A stretch of 30,618 nucleotides of DNA from Clostridiales bacterium (GCA_004558105.1 SFEB01000011.1:1-30618); one strand, 5' to 3'. Shown: positions 6,257-15,799, counted from the first letter of the stretch. The notes: a model not told the origin generated them from the letters alone. Made by a program: numbers and translations.

Positions 6257-7006
6257 ATGACTTTTTTTGAAAAAATAATATGCGTGTTTACAACGCAAAA
6301 GTATTTCAACGCGATACTGTCGGGATTAAAAACTACGGTTTGCATTACTTTTTTTTCCGTATGTATAGGTCTTGTAATCGGCACGGGGGTTGCCTTCGTT
6401 AAGGTGTCACAAAAATATATCCGCTCCGTAAAATGGTTACAACCTATTTGCGACGCTTATATTGCCGTCATCCGCGGTACCCCTTTGGCCTTGCAACTGT
6501 TTATAATGGCTTTTGCCGTACTTGCCATTCGCGATTTTCCTTTGGAAATCACCGCCATAATCACTTTCGGTATCAATTCGGGAGCGTACATAGGCGAAAA
6601 TCTCCGTGCCGGCATTCAATCGGTAGACGTAGGACAGATAGAGGCGGGGCAATCTCTCGGTCTTAAATACGGCACTATTATGTTCCGCGTCGTTTTACCG
6701 CAGGCAGTCAAAAACGTTATACCCGCTATCGGCAACGAGCTGATAGCACTGTTGAAGGAGACTTCTATCGTCAGCATGGTCGGACTGATTGACCTTACTT
6801 TTGCGGCAAAAATAATCGGCGCAGGCAAAAACATGTCCGATTACTTAGTGCCCATGCTGGTAGTTGCCTGTTTTTACCTTGCAATCGTTTACCTCATCAC
6901 CCTTGCAATACTCATTGTGGAAAAACGACTTTCCAAACAATGTAAAGACGGGTCGGTCAAAACTGCAAAACAGCCCGCCAAGGGAAAGGACGGGTGCCGG
7001 ATATGA
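6257..7006 (+). CDS. Amino-acid ABC transporter permease
   Basis: This 249-residue inner-membrane subunit belongs to the HisM/GlnP (HEQRo-type) permease family. It starts with the N-terminal motif FNAILSGLKTTVCITFFSV, followed by IAVIRGTPLALQLFIMAFA, ITFGINSGAYIGENLRAGIQ and the EAA-loop EAGQSLGLKYGTIMFRVVLP, which docks on the ATPase. Then come NELIALLKETSIVSMVGLID and a last helix with a lysine-rich tail. About five membrane helices are visible and the length is normal for the family. The stop overlaps the ATPase start (ATGA at 7003-7006), showing translational coupling. Confidence 0.92.
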   Translation: MTFFEKIICVFTTQKYFNAILSGLKTTVCITFFSVCIGLVIGTGVAFVKVSQKYIRSVKWLQPICDAYIAVIRGTPLALQLFIMAFAVLAIRDFPLEITAIITFGINSGAYIGENLRAGIQSVDVGQIEAGQSLGLKYGTIMFRVVLPQAVKNVIPAIGNELIALLKETSIVSMVGLIDLTFAAKIIGAGKNMSDYLVPMLVVACFYLAIVYLITLAILIVEKRLSKQCKDGSVKTAKQPAKGKDGCRI

Positions 7007-7878
7007 ACGAAAAAGAAAAGACGGGTACTCCCGTATTACGCGTAGAAAGTCTTTGCAAAAGTTTCGGACACACCTCCGTAATCGACGACGTAACCGAAAA
7101 CGTCTACGAGGGCGAGATCGTCGTGGTGGTCGGTCCCAGCGGAAGCGGAAAATCAACTTTCTTACGTTCCCTTAATCTTTTAGAGACGCCCACAAAAGGT
7201 GACGTTTATTTTGAAGGCTCTAAAATTTCCGACAAAAAGACGTTGGATTATTGCAGAAAACAAATCGGAATGGTTTTCCAGCAATTCAATCTGTTTAACA
7301 ACATGACGGTTAAAGATAACATAACCTTCGCACCCGTCTGCCTTTTAAAACAAAAACTTAAAAGTCAGAAACGCTTTAATCGTAAAGCAAAACTGAAAAA
7401 TACAATCCTGTCCTTGTTTCACTCAAAAAAAGCAAAGACGCCGTTGATTGAATACGAATTTTCTTCCCTCAGACAAATCAAGGATTATGCAAACGAATCG
7501 GCGTTGACCTTGTTGAGAAGAATCGGGCTGGAAGAAAAAGCCGATTGCTACCCGTCCACGCTCAGCGGCGGGCAAAAACAGCGCGTAGCAATAGCCCGTT
7601 CACTCGCTCTCAACCCCAAAGTTATGCTTTTCGACGAGCCTACGTCCGCTCTCGATCCCGAGATGATAAGAGAAGTTCTTGACCTGATAAAAGAAGTCGT
7701 GTCCGAAGGTATGACTATGGTGATAGTGACGCACGAAATGCGTTTTGCTCAACAGGTTGCCTCGCGCGTGATTTTTTTCGACGGCGGCAAGATAGTCGAG
7801 GAAAACACTCCGCAGGAATTTTTCAATAACCCTAAAAACGAGAGATTGAAAGAGTTTTTATCCAAGCTGAAAGAGTAG
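7003..7878 (+). CDS. Amino-acid ABC transporter ATP-binding protein with an unusual insertion
   Basis: This 291-residue ATPase of the HisP/GlnQ type drives the importer. Walker A is GPSGSGKS (44-51), the Q-loop region GMVFQQFNLF (89-98), the signature LSGGQKQR (187-194), Walker B VMLFDEPTSALD (207-218) and the switch histidine VTHEM. Between the Q-loop segment and the signature lies an extra lysine-rich stretch of about 40 residues (roughly 118-160). Relatives are typically about 240-250 residues and lack it. I chose the ATG at 7003, which overlaps the permease stop and has AAAGGA 12 bases upstream, over GTG 6994. The hairpin at 7893 closes the operon. Confidence 0.92.
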   Translation: MNEKEKTGTPVLRVESLCKSFGHTSVIDDVTENVYEGEIVVVVGPSGSGKSTFLRSLNLLETPTKGDVYFEGSKISDKKTLDYCRKQIGMVFQQFNLFNNMTVKDNITFAPVCLLKQKLKSQKRFNRKAKLKNTILSLFHSKKAKTPLIEYEFSSLRQIKDYANESALTLLRRIGLEEKADCYPSTLSGGQKQRVAIARSLALNPKVMLFDEPTSALDPEMIREVLDLIKEVVSEGMTMVIVTHEMRFAQQVASRVIFFDGGKIVEENTPQEFFNNPKNERLKEFLSKLKE

Positions 7879-7892
7879 TCGGTTTAAGCAAA

Positions 7893-7919
7893 AAGGCACA
7901 ACCGTCAAGGTTGTGCCTT
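7893..7919. terminator. Bidirectional terminator between convergent operons
   Basis: A perfect 11-base stem, AAGGCACAACC (7893-7903) / GGTTGTGCCTT (7909-7919), with a five-base loop. T-rich sequence follows on the plus strand and TTTTTGC on the minus strand, so it serves both converging units. Confidence 0.85.
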
Positions 7920-7934
7920 AATTAATTTTAAGAC

Positions 7935-10694
7935 TTATTCGGTACGGAGAGCAAGCACGGGGTCTTTCTTTGCCGCCTTGCTCGCGGGAATAAGTCCGCC
8001 GAAGACGGTTATCGCTATGCTTATCAATACGAGAATGAGCGCGTTCAAAAACCCTAGGTTGGCCTTTACCACTTCTGCGCCGGCAAGCGCCGCTATGATT
8101 GCGTTGATCGGAATGGTAAGCAAAGCGGATACCACGACGCCTATCAATCCCGACAACAACCCTATAATGAGCGTCTCGGCGATAAATACGAAAGAAATAT
8201 TGCCCTTAGACGCACCGATACTGCGTAAAATTCCGATTTCTTTGGTGCGTTCCAGTACCGAAATATTAGTGATAATGGCTATCATTATACACGATACTAC
8301 CAGCGATACCGCAACGAAAGCAATGAGAACGTACGATATGATATCCACTATCTGCGTAATGGACGAAGTAAGCAACGCGATGTAGTCGGTGTAGGTGATT
8401 TCATCCCCTTCTTCCACGGTTTCGTTGTAGTTGGCTATCGCCGCCGATATCCCCTCTTTTGCCTCAAAACTGTCGGCGTATATGGATATGGAGGACGGCG
8501 CGTCGCGCGAAACTTTGCCGAACGACGAAAGATTGTCTTCGTAACTGCCTGCCGATATCAACGCGTCGTAATAAGCAACGTACTGTTCGTCAGGCGTCAA
8601 AGTCAACATAACGTCAAACATCGAGGCTTTTTCCGTTTCCGTCATGTCTTCGATTTTCTTACCGATAGTTTCCTCTACCATGGACGTATATATGCTGTTC
8701 TGAGCGATAAATCTGTCAAACATTTCGGCTTTTTCCGACACACCCATGCCCTCGAAGTATTTCTTTATGGCGTCTTTCTTTTCTTCGTCGGTGGCGGAAG
8801 TAAAAGATATCCCCGTCAGCACGTTAACGTCGGGAGTCGCCATCTGTGCCTTGACTACTTCACTGTCGTCCGTACGATTGATAATTACGTCGGTCAACGC
8901 ACCCGTATAGCCTATTGCAGTGTTGACGTTGGCGTTGTTGGCACCTTCTTTCGGCTTGATAATACCGCTTATTTTCAATTCTATTCCGTTCTGTGCCGCT
9001 TTTGCGACGGCGGCGGCGTTGTCGCCTATATAACCGAAAGTGCCGTCGTCGTTTTTCTTATAATAGTCGCAAAACGGAACGAGGTAAAAGGTTTGATTGA
9101 TTACGTCGGAGTACTGCAACGAAACCGTGACGGCGTCCCCTCCGTTTTCGATAGATTTGACAATCTTGTTGTATTGAGACGTGGAAATAAGGCCGAGTTG
9201 GTACAACACCGTGGTGTCTATGCTGTAATTATTGTCGAGCACAAGCACGATTTCGTTGTACGCCGTGGGAAAGCGTCCGCTGAGGACGTCGTAACTGTCC
9301 GTAGTGACTGCGCTGACAAGCTCGCCGTTCTTGCCGGGTATCATCTGCGAAAAGTTACTTGCGCTATCGTTTTTCATCCCCCACATACCCATCAGTTGAT
9401 TTGCAAGATTGCCCGAAGCGGTATTGAGGTCGCGGCTGGTATCCACCAGGTTTCCGTCCTTGTCGTAAGTATAAACGTTAAACTTTACGTCGTAAGAATA
9501 CACCACGCCATTTTCGCCGATGTATTGATGAATTTCACTGTCGGGATTGTCAAGGTACTTTTTAAACGACGTAAGGTTGTTGCTGATAACGTTGCCGGTT
9601 ATCGTGTGGGAAACTTTCAAAGAACTGTTGTCCGAATATACCGCTCCACCCGGATTGGATTGACCGTTGTGTTTGTCCATCTGCACTCCGCCGATTTCGT
9701 ACATCATCGAAGTGGCGTCTATCGTACGGTCGCTGATAGTCAGAGGATAAGAAGTCATCGTATCCTTTTGGAGTTGAGCGATATAGGTGTTAACGCCGTT
9801 GGAAATGGCAAGAATAAGAGCGATACCGATAATACCGATAGACCCGGCAACCGAAGTAAGAATCGTACGACCTTTTTTCTTTTTCAGATTGTCAAAAGAC
9901 AGAGCCAACGCCGTCCATGGCGACATTGACGATCTTTTTTTCTTACCCGTCCCCTTGCCTTTTTTAGTCTCTTGCGACACGGGTGTGGGTTTTTCCATCG
10001 GTTTTTCTTCCGAAACGTCAAACGGATTGCTGTCGCCGATAATTTTACCGTCTTTAAGTTTTACGATTCTGTTTGCGTAAAGCTCGGCAAGTTCGGGATT
10101 GTGGGTAACCATTACCACCAACCTGTCCCGGGCAACTTCTTTAAGCAATTCCATTACCTGCAAACCCGTTTCGCTGTCCAACGCGCCCGTGGGCTCGTCG
10201 GCAAGCAGAATTTTCGGGTTGTTTACGAGCGCTCTTGCTATGGCGACTCTTTGCATCTGTCCGCCCGACAGTTGGTTGGGTTTTTTATGGAGTTGGTCGC
10301 CTAATCCGACTTTTTGCAACGCCTCGGCGGCGCGACGACGCCGTTCCTGACGACCTATGCCCGACAAGGTCAACGCCAACTCCACGTTGGACAAAATGGA
10401 CTGGTGGGGAATCAGATTGTAACTCTGAAAAACGAACCCTATCGCGTGGTTGCGGTAGGTATCCCAGTCCCTGTCGTTGTACTGTTTCGTCGATACGCCG
10501 TCGATAATCAGATCGCCTTCGTCGTATCTGTCCAGTCCGCCGATAATATTGAGTAACGTCGTCTTGCCCGAACCGGAATGCCCGAGTACGGCGACAAACT
10601 CGTTGTCGCGCAGATTCAACGACACGTCGTCCAACGCCGTCTGCACGAGTTCGCCCGTAATGTATTTCTTTTTTACGTTTTTAACCTGTAACAT
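7935..10694 (-). CDS. MacB-like ABC transporter, ATPase fused to FtsX-type permease
   Basis: The 919-residue protein joins an N-terminal ATPase to a permease. Walker A is GHSGSGKT (38-45), then FQSYN, LSGGQ (142-146), Walker B ILLADEPTGALD and VTHN. A charged linker (about 225-255) leads to the first membrane helix (about 279-299), then an extracytoplasmic domain of over 400 residues. Three C-terminal helices contain the FtsX motif ERTKEIGILRSIGASKGNIS and end ASKAAKKDPVLALRTE. Such transporters move peptides, antibiotics or lipoproteins outward, or transmit mechanical signals; the substrate here is unknown. AAGGAG precedes the ATG. A TACACT -10 with a TG extension (10836-10831) is a possible promoter. 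It is a single-gene unit. Confidence 0.9.
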   Translation of the reverse strand: MLQVKNVKKKYITGELVQTALDDVSLNLRDNEFVAVLGHSGSGKTTLLNIIGGLDRYDEGDLIIDGVSTKQYNDRDWDTYRNHAIGFVFQSYNLIPHQSILSNVELALTLSGIGRQERRRRAAEALQKVGLGDQLHKKPNQLSGGQMQRVAIARALVNNPKILLADEPTGALDSETGLQVMELLKEVARDRLVVMVTHNPELAELYANRIVKLKDGKIIGDSNPFDVSEEKPMEKPTPVSQETKKGKGTGKKKRSSMSPWTALALSFDNLKKKKGRTILTSVAGSIGIIGIALILAISNGVNTYIAQLQKDTMTSYPLTISDRTIDATSMMYEIGGVQMDKHNGQSNPGGAVYSDNSSLKVSHTITGNVISNNLTSFKKYLDNPDSEIHQYIGENGVVYSYDVKFNVYTYDKDGNLVDTSRDLNTASGNLANQLMGMWGMKNDSASNFSQMIPGKNGELVSAVTTDSYDVLSGRFPTAYNEIVLVLDNNYSIDTTVLYQLGLISTSQYNKIVKSIENGGDAVTVSLQYSDVINQTFYLVPFCDYYKKNDDGTFGYIGDNAAAVAKAAQNGIELKISGIIKPKEGANNANVNTAIGYTGALTDVIINRTDDSEVVKAQMATPDVNVLTGISFTSATDEEKKDAIKKYFEGMGVSEKAEMFDRFIAQNSIYTSMVEETIGKKIEDMTETEKASMFDVMLTLTPDEQYVAYYDALISAGSYEDNLSSFGKVSRDAPSSISIYADSFEAKEGISAAIANYNETVEEGDEITYTDYIALLTSSITQIVDIISYVLIAFVAVSLVVSCIMIAIITNISVLERTKEIGILRSIGASKGNISFVFIAETLIIGLLSGLIGVVVSALLTIPINAIIAALAGAEVVKANLGFLNALILVLISIAITVFGGLIPASKAAKKDPVLALRTE

Positions 10695-10903
10695 TTTTTC
10701 TCCTTGTCTGTCGATAATATTCGTTTGGTCGGTTAAGAGAGATTGTCTGCAGTTTAAGTTACATTGTTTAAAGGTGCATTGAAAAATCGTCTTTTTTGCT
10801 TTTTTTAGCCGATAAAATTCCTTTGATAATAGTGTACCACATTACGGTGAAATAATGGTAGAATAAAAAACTTTTTTACGCTGTTTTTGTTTTTTTTCAA
10901 CAG

Positions 10904-10932
10904 TTGACAATCACTCTGTTTTAAGGTAAAAT
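10904..10932 (+). promoter_or_regulatory. Promoter of leuS
   Basis: TTGACA (10904-10909), a 17-base spacer and TAAAAT (10927-10932). The leader of about 50 bases is too short for a T-box. It contains a small hairpin, GCCGC-agcga-GCGGC (10960-10974), just before the start. Confidence 0.75.
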
Positions 10933-10986
10933 AAAAAAATAAATTTTATTAAGTGATTTGCCGCAGCGAGCGGCGAGGCGGTTTAT

Positions 10987-13422
10987 ATGGATTACGTAAG
11001 TATCGACAAAAAATGGAATAAAATCTGGCAAGAAACGCATCTGTACGACTTTAAAAAGAACGAACTGGACAAAAAGTATTACGTTCTGGAAATGTTCTCC
11101 TACCCCAGCGGCGCAAAACTGCACGCGGGACATTGGTACAATTACAGTCTGTCCGACAGTTTCGCGCGTTTCATGCGTATGAAAGGTTACAATATTTTTC
11201 AACCCATGGGATTTGACAGTTTCGGTCTTCCGGCGGAAAACTACGCCATCAAGACCGGTATTCACCCTCAGGACAGCACGGTAAAGAATATCGCGATAAT
11301 GGAACAACAGTTGAAAGACATGGGCGCAATGTTCGATTGGGACGCAGAAGTTAAAACCTGCATGCCCGATTATTACAAGTGGACTCAGTGGATGTTTTTA
11401 CAACTCTACAAACACGGCCTCGCTTACCGCAAAGCCGCACCTGTCAACTGGTGTCCGAGTTGCAACACCGTACTTGCCAACGAACAGGTAAACGAGGGTT
11501 GTTGCGAAAGATGCGGCGCCACCGTGGTACGTAAAAATCTCACTCAATGGTTTTTTAAAATAACCGACTACTCGGAGGAACTGCTGTCGGGACTTGATAA
11601 ACTGGACTGGCCGGAAAAAACAAAGGCGATGCAACGCAACTGGATAGGTAAATCTACCGGCGGCGAAGTAGAGTTTTCCGTATACGGCACGGACAAAACT
11701 TTCAGAGTCTTTACCACCCGCGCCGACACTCTCTTCGGAGTATCGTACGTCGTTCTCGCTCCGGAACTCCCGTTGGTGGACGAAATCACCACTCCCGACT
11801 GCCGTGAGGCGGTAGAGGCGTACCGTGAACAGACATCCAAAACGACGGAAATCGAACGCTTGTCTACAAACAAAGAAAAAACCGGCGCATTTACCGGCGC
11901 ATATGCAATCAATCCCGTCAACGGCGAAAAAGTACCCGTCTGGATAGGCGACTACGTTCTGGCAAGTTACGGCACGGGTTGCGTAATGGGCGTCGCGGCG
12001 CACGATGAAAGAGACTACGTTTTCGCCAAGAAACACGGTCTGGAAATCAAACGGGTTATCAAAGCGGCTAAGGAAGGCGAAGACGATTCTCTCCCATACG
12101 TGGAGTACGGTATTCTCACCAATAGCGGCGAGTTTGACGGTATGTCAAGCAAGGACGCTAAAACCGCTATCATTAAAAAACTGGAAGAACAGGGCAAAGG
12201 TCAATTGAAAACCAATTATCGCCTGCGCGACTGGCTCATATCCCGTCAACGCTATTGGGGCGCACCCATCCCCGTCGTTTATTGCGACCATTGCGGTATC
12301 GTTCCCGTTCCGGAAAAGGACTTGCCCGTAAAACTTCCTTATAACGTTGACTTTAAACCCACGGGGGAAAGCCCGCTTAAAGGTTGTGAAGAATTCGTAA
12401 ATACTACTTGCCCCGTCTGCGGCGCGCCGGCAAAGCGCGAAGTAGATACGCTCGACACTTTCGTTTGCAGCAGTTGGTACTTTTTACGTTATGCCGACAG
12501 CAAGAACGATAAGATGCCCTTCGATAAGGAAAAAGTAAATAAAATGCTCCCCGTCGACAAATATATCGGCGGCGCGGAACACGCCTGCATGCACCTGCTT
12601 TACGCACGTTTCTTTACCAAGGCGTTGAGAGACATGGGCTACCTTGACTTTGACGAACCCTTCCTCTCTCTCGTTCATCAGGGTACTATTCTCGGCCCGG
12701 ACGGCAGTAAAATGAGTAAGTCCCGCGGCAACGTCATCAGCCCCGACGACTACGTTCTCACCATGGGCAGCGACGTTTTCCGTCTCTACCTGGCTTTCGG
12801 CTTTAACTACGTCGAAGGCGGACCGTGGGACGACAGCGGTATAAAGGCAATCGGTAAATTCCTCGACAGGGTGGAAAGACTCGTTCAGCTTTATCTCAAA
12901 CACGACGACTGGACGGAAAACTACGGCGCGGCAGAAGCGGACCTCGATTACGTCCGCAACAATACCATAAAGAGTGCGGAAAACGATTATAAGATTTTTT
13001 CTTTCAACACCGTCACCGCCCGTATTATGGAACTTGCAAACGCCGTCGGAAAATATCTTGCCTCGGACGCACCGTTAAATCAAAAACTGCTTAAAGATAC
13101 CGTTATCGACCTGTTGAAAGTGCTTGCTCCCCTCGCTCCGCACGTTACGGAAGAATTGTGGGAAAACATCGGTATGCCGTACAGTATTTTCAATCAGCCT
13201 TATCCTACGGTAAACCAAAAAGCGCTTACCAGACAAACGGTAGAACTTGCGTTGCAGATAAACAGCAAAATACGCGATAAAATAGTCGTCGACAGCTCGC
13301 TTAACCGTGAAGAACTGGAAAAAACCGTTCTCGCCGACGAAAAAACCAAAGCGCTGCTCGAAGGCAAAACGGTTAAAAAGGTCATCGTCGTGCCCGGCAG
13401 ACTGGTTAACCTGATTGTTTAA
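10987..13422 (+). CDS. leuS: Leucyl-tRNA synthetase
   Basis: This class I synthetase charges tRNA-Leu with leucine in the cytoplasm. Its 811 residues fit bacterial LeuRS. The HIGH motif appears as HAGH (46-49) after FSYPSGAKL, and KMSKS is at 575-579 in DGSKMSKSRGNVISPDD. A zinc-type element has CPSC and CERC pairs. The CP1 editing domain carries the TTRADTLFGVSYVVLAPE segment. The typical GFDSFGLPAENYAI, RQRYWGAPIP, YIGGAEHACMHLLYARFF and anticodon-binding ELWENIG segments are all present. ATG 10987 has a GAGGCGG site close upstream. The AmaP-like gene follows without a clear terminator. Confidence 0.97.
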   Translation: MDYVSIDKKWNKIWQETHLYDFKKNELDKKYYVLEMFSYPSGAKLHAGHWYNYSLSDSFARFMRMKGYNIFQPMGFDSFGLPAENYAIKTGIHPQDSTVKNIAIMEQQLKDMGAMFDWDAEVKTCMPDYYKWTQWMFLQLYKHGLAYRKAAPVNWCPSCNTVLANEQVNEGCCERCGATVVRKNLTQWFFKITDYSEELLSGLDKLDWPEKTKAMQRNWIGKSTGGEVEFSVYGTDKTFRVFTTRADTLFGVSYVVLAPELPLVDEITTPDCREAVEAYREQTSKTTEIERLSTNKEKTGAFTGAYAINPVNGEKVPVWIGDYVLASYGTGCVMGVAAHDERDYVFAKKHGLEIKRVIKAAKEGEDDSLPYVEYGILTNSGEFDGMSSKDAKTAIIKKLEEQGKGQLKTNYRLRDWLISRQRYWGAPIPVVYCDHCGIVPVPEKDLPVKLPYNVDFKPTGESPLKGCEEFVNTTCPVCGAPAKREVDTLDTFVCSSWYFLRYADSKNDKMPFDKEKVNKMLPVDKYIGGAEHACMHLLYARFFTKALRDMGYLDFDEPFLSLVHQGTILGPDGSKMSKSRGNVISPDDYVLTMGSDVFRLYLAFGFNYVEGGPWDDSGIKAIGKFLDRVERLVQLYLKHDDWTENYGAAEADLDYVRNNTIKSAENDYKIFSFNTVTARIMELANAVGKYLASDAPLNQKLLKDTVIDLLKVLAPLAPHVTEELWENIGMPYSIFNQPYPTVNQKALTRQTVELALQINSKIRDKIVVDSSLNREELEKTVLADEKTKALLEGKTVKKVIVVPGRLVNLIV

Positions 13423-13479
13423 AATAACGCAGTATAAAAAACTAAAACAATGAGATAATATAAAAAGGAGACAACGACA

Positions 13480-14199
13480 ATGAAAAATTCTTTCTTGAAA
13501 ATCGCAATCGCCATCGTCATCGCCATTGCCTTAATCTTTATTATTGCTACCGCTATAATGGCTTTCAGGTTTGACTTTATCGCAACCGAAAGGGTAGGCA
13601 CGACTTTGTTGTGTATACTTGCCGTAGTCTGCATAGGCTTGTCCGCTTATACGGTAATCACCTTATTCGGCGCGGGGCTGAACGTTAAAACCATGGTAAT
13701 CGATTCCGATTCTTTTTCCGCCGTTTGCACGACGAGCAAAGTAGTCAGAAATCTCGTCAAAAAATGCGTTACCGCCATCGAAGGCGCAAGGCTGGTAAGA
13801 ATAAAAATAGTCGAAGACGACAAACCCGGTTTTAAACTCACGGTAAAAATCAAACTTGCAGACAGTAACCTCGCAGAACAAACCGCCAAACTCAAATACC
13901 TCATCGAAGACAGTTTTATCAAAGAACTTAACTTTACTTTCAACTCCATCACCATCAAGGTCACGGCGTTGAAAAACAGTTTCACGCCCGACGTCGAGGC
14001 GGCCGATAAATATCTGGCAGACAAAGCCAAAGAAGAGAAATGCAAGGCAAGTTGCAAAATCGCCGACCCTTCGCCTTCGGAAGAAGAATTTATCGATCAG
14101 GTACTGACTCCTCAGGAAATAGAAAAAGCCGATATCGACGCCCGTCACGATAACGAAGACGTCGAAGAAGAGGAAGAAAAAGAGGAAATCAACGCTTAA
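13480..14199 (+). CDS. AmaP-like membrane-anchored Asp23-family protein
   Basis: Two N-terminal membrane helices (about 7-29 and 40-66) are followed by a soluble domain of about 95 residues (about 78-170). This contains VRNLVKKCVTAIEGARLVRI, a KLTVKIKLAD strand and FNSITIKVTALK, a pattern like the Asp23/Gls24 (DUF322) fold found in AmaP. AmaP anchors Asp23 to the membrane in staphylococci. The C-terminal 60 residues are highly acidic and end in EEEEKEEINA. AAGGAG lies upstream of the ATG. The gene sits 58 bases after leuS, probably in the same transcript. The family assignment is from pattern only; a generic envelope-stress protein is the alternative. Confidence 0.6.
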   Translation: MKNSFLKIAIAIVIAIALIFIIATAIMAFRFDFIATERVGTTLLCILAVVCIGLSAYTVITLFGAGLNVKTMVIDSDSFSAVCTTSKVVRNLVKKCVTAIEGARLVRIKIVEDDKPGFKLTVKIKLADSNLAEQTAKLKYLIEDSFIKELNFTFNSITIKVTALKNSFTPDVEAADKYLADKAKEEKCKASCKIADPSPSEEEFIDQVLTPQEIEKADIDARHDNEDVEEEEEKEEINA

Positions 14200-14258
14200 T
14201 TATTAAACCTAAAAAAACGCGACTTTATTGCGTTATAGTAAAAAGATTTTTTGACAGC

Positions 14259-14298
14259 TTAAAAGGATAGCAAAATTTTTGCTATCCTTTTCTTTTTG
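14259..14298. terminator. Terminator after the AmaP-like gene
   Basis: A nearly uninterrupted perfect dyad has 15-base arms, AAAAGGATAGCAAAA (14261-14275) and its complement (14277-14291), around one central T, followed by TTTTTG after a C. The strand-symmetric T runs could also end the converging gene at 14398. Confidence 0.85.
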
Positions 14299-14397
14299 CT
14301 TTGCAAAACACACGACTTTTATTCGAAAGTATAACGTGCTTTATTTTAAATCGTTTTTTCCGACAACTATCAGCCAGATAAATCAGAATTGGCAGAA

Positions 14398-14832
14398 TTA
14401 TTTTGCATTTCTGTATGAAATTGCAATATGGCTTGGCGCAAAGAGTACAGATGCAACGGTCAATAATACCGACCTGCTGATAATCCCGCTAAATAAAAAC
14501 AATACGGAAGGAATAACGGAAAGCGCTAATGCCCTGAAAACGCTGTTTTTCTTAAAACATATAATCCAGATTGCACAATAAAGCATTACCAATATGCCGT
14601 CTACAACCAAATACAGTGCAAATGCTTCGTCAGACCACCATCCGAACCAAGTCCCGGGAATATTGAATATCATAAACCCGAAACAACCAAATCTCCCTGC
14701 TTGTTCTATGAACTCAACGAACTTATTGTCCCTCTTGTTGTCAAATCCGTCTTTGCGCTTAATCGCAAACACAACGTTGGGTATCATAATAACCACGATA
14801 AAAATCAGTCCGAAAACGTTAAACCATCCCAT
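14398..14832 (-). CDS. Small multi-pass membrane protein of unknown function
   Basis: Starting at ATG 14832 the protein has 144 residues; a GTG four codons earlier (14844) is possible and neither start has a clear Shine-Dalgarno site. Four hydrophobic helices are visible: VFGLIFIVVIMIPNVVFAI, CFGFMIFNIPGTWFGWW, LYLVVDGILVMLYCAIWIIC and ALALSVIPSVLFLFSGIIS. A charged loop, KRKDGFDNKRDNKFVEFIEQ, lies between the first two. A TATAAT (14874-14869) about 37 bases upstream of the ATG looks like its -10 box. Base composition is more AT-rich than in its neighbours. I do not recognise the family. Confidence 0.7.
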   Translation of the reverse strand: MGWFNVFGLIFIVVIMIPNVVFAIKRKDGFDNKRDNKFVEFIEQAGRFGCFGFMIFNIPGTWFGWWSDEAFALYLVVDGILVMLYCAIWIICFKKNSVFRALALSVIPSVLFLFSGIISRSVLLTVASVLFAPSHIAISYRNAK

Positions 14833-14901
14833 ATTATTTACCACTACAAATTTCTGATTTACAATGAAATTATATAATTCATCTTACCCCATGTAGATAA
14901 A

Positions 14902-14936
14902 AGAAAACCATATTTATAAAAAGTCAGGTTTTCTTA
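14902..14936 (-). terminator. Possible terminator of rsmJ
   Basis: AAGAAAACC (14902-14910) pairs with GGTTTTCTT (14928-14936) around a 17-base loop, and TTTTCTTTTATC follows on the minus strand. The loop is long, so confidence is moderate. Confidence 0.45.
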
Positions 14937-14991
14937 TTATACCCACAAAAGACAATTCCGTCGCATTTTTTTCCTGACCGTCGGTTTTACT

Positions 14992-15771
14992 CTACGACGG
15001 GTTGTCACCTGAAACGTAGCAATCGTACCGTATACCGCCCTGACCTACCGAATAGGTCGGTTTTTCGTGAGCAAGGTAATCGCCCTTACTCGGGCGTTTT
15101 ACCACTATTTTTTTTGGTTTTGCCCGTTTCGCCGCTTCCAACAGTGCCTTTTCGTCGGTACACGGGTGTTCCAGTCGTTGTATAAGTTGCAATTTCTTTT
15201 TAACCAAAGCCGATTTGCGGCGTTCGGGAAACATGGGGTCGAGCAAAACGATATCGGGCGAAAATGTCAACTCAGGCAATATTTTTTCACTGTCGCCCTC
15301 GATTAACTTCATTCTTGCGCACACGGGTGCCGTTTTTTCGTCCTTCAGCCCGCGCCTTAATGCGTCGGACAACAGTAACGAAACGATCGGGTTCCGTTCA
15401 ATCAAGGTCACGTTATATCCCGACGCGGCGAGCAAAAAAGAGTCTTCGCCCAGCCCCGCCGTTCCGTCCACGACGGTCATCGCATTGCTTTCTTTATCTT
15501 TAAACCTTGCCGCTTTAAACAAAACTTCGCCGCGTAAATTGTTTTCTTTCAACCGAGGCAAAAGCCGACTGAAATCACCCTTTAACGACTGTTTACCGTC
15601 GGATAACGCCACCCCGTCCCCGTCAAATAACAGAAAAAGGTCGCCTTTGTCAAAACTTTCGCCCTTTTCGCCCGTTTTGCTGTCGTCGACTACGGACAGA
15701 TTCAGTTTTTTCGCAAAAAAAGCAACGTAGTCTTTTTCTTCTTTGCTTTTTGCCGAGGATACAATCTTCAA
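14992..15771 (-). CDS. rsmJ: 16S rRNA (guanine-N2) methyltransferase, RsmJ/YhiQ family
   Basis: The 259-residue protein is a SAM-dependent methyltransferase of the RsmJ family, which in Escherichia coli modifies G1516 of 16S rRNA. The SAM-binding motif TVVDGTAGLGEDSFLLAASG (99-118) is followed by VTLIERNPIVSLLLSDALRR. The catalytic-site motif LLDPMFPERRKSALVKK starts at 177, and a VVKRP strand and YSVGQGGIRYD end match the family. The start is TTG at 15771: an in-frame TAA lies only two codons upstream, no ATG is near, and TAAGG sits just before it. A perfect promoter lies upstream. RsmJ is best known from proteobacteria, so exact substrate equivalence is not certain. Confidence 0.85.
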   Translation of the reverse strand: MKIVSSAKSKEEKDYVAFFAKKLNLSVVDDSKTGEKGESFDKGDLFLLFDGDGVALSDGKQSLKGDFSRLLPRLKENNLRGEVLFKAARFKDKESNAMTVVDGTAGLGEDSFLLAASGYNVTLIERNPIVSLLLSDALRRGLKDEKTAPVCARMKLIEGDSEKILPELTFSPDIVLLDPMFPERRKSALVKKKLQLIQRLEHPCTDEKALLEAAKRAKPKKIVVKRPSKGDYLAHEKPTYSVGQGGIRYDCYVSGDNPS

Positions 15772-15799
15772 ACCTTACTTACCCCTTATCAATATGATT

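Noticed and set aside
9093..9929. Long open frame of 278 codons on the plus strand
   Set aside because: It is antisense to the MacB-like gene, which has complete ABC and FtsX motifs, and has no ribosome binding site or recognisable protein pattern.
10904..10986. T-box riboswitch upstream of leuS
   Set aside because: The leader is only about 50 bases and no AGGGTGG-type T-box sequence or terminator is present. None was found in the 5118-5378 leader either.
14978..15000. Hairpin CCGTCG/CGACGG overlapping the rsmJ stop codon as a terminator
   Set aside because: No run of T follows on the minus strand; the sequence there is A-rich. The hairpin at 14902-14936 is a better candidate.
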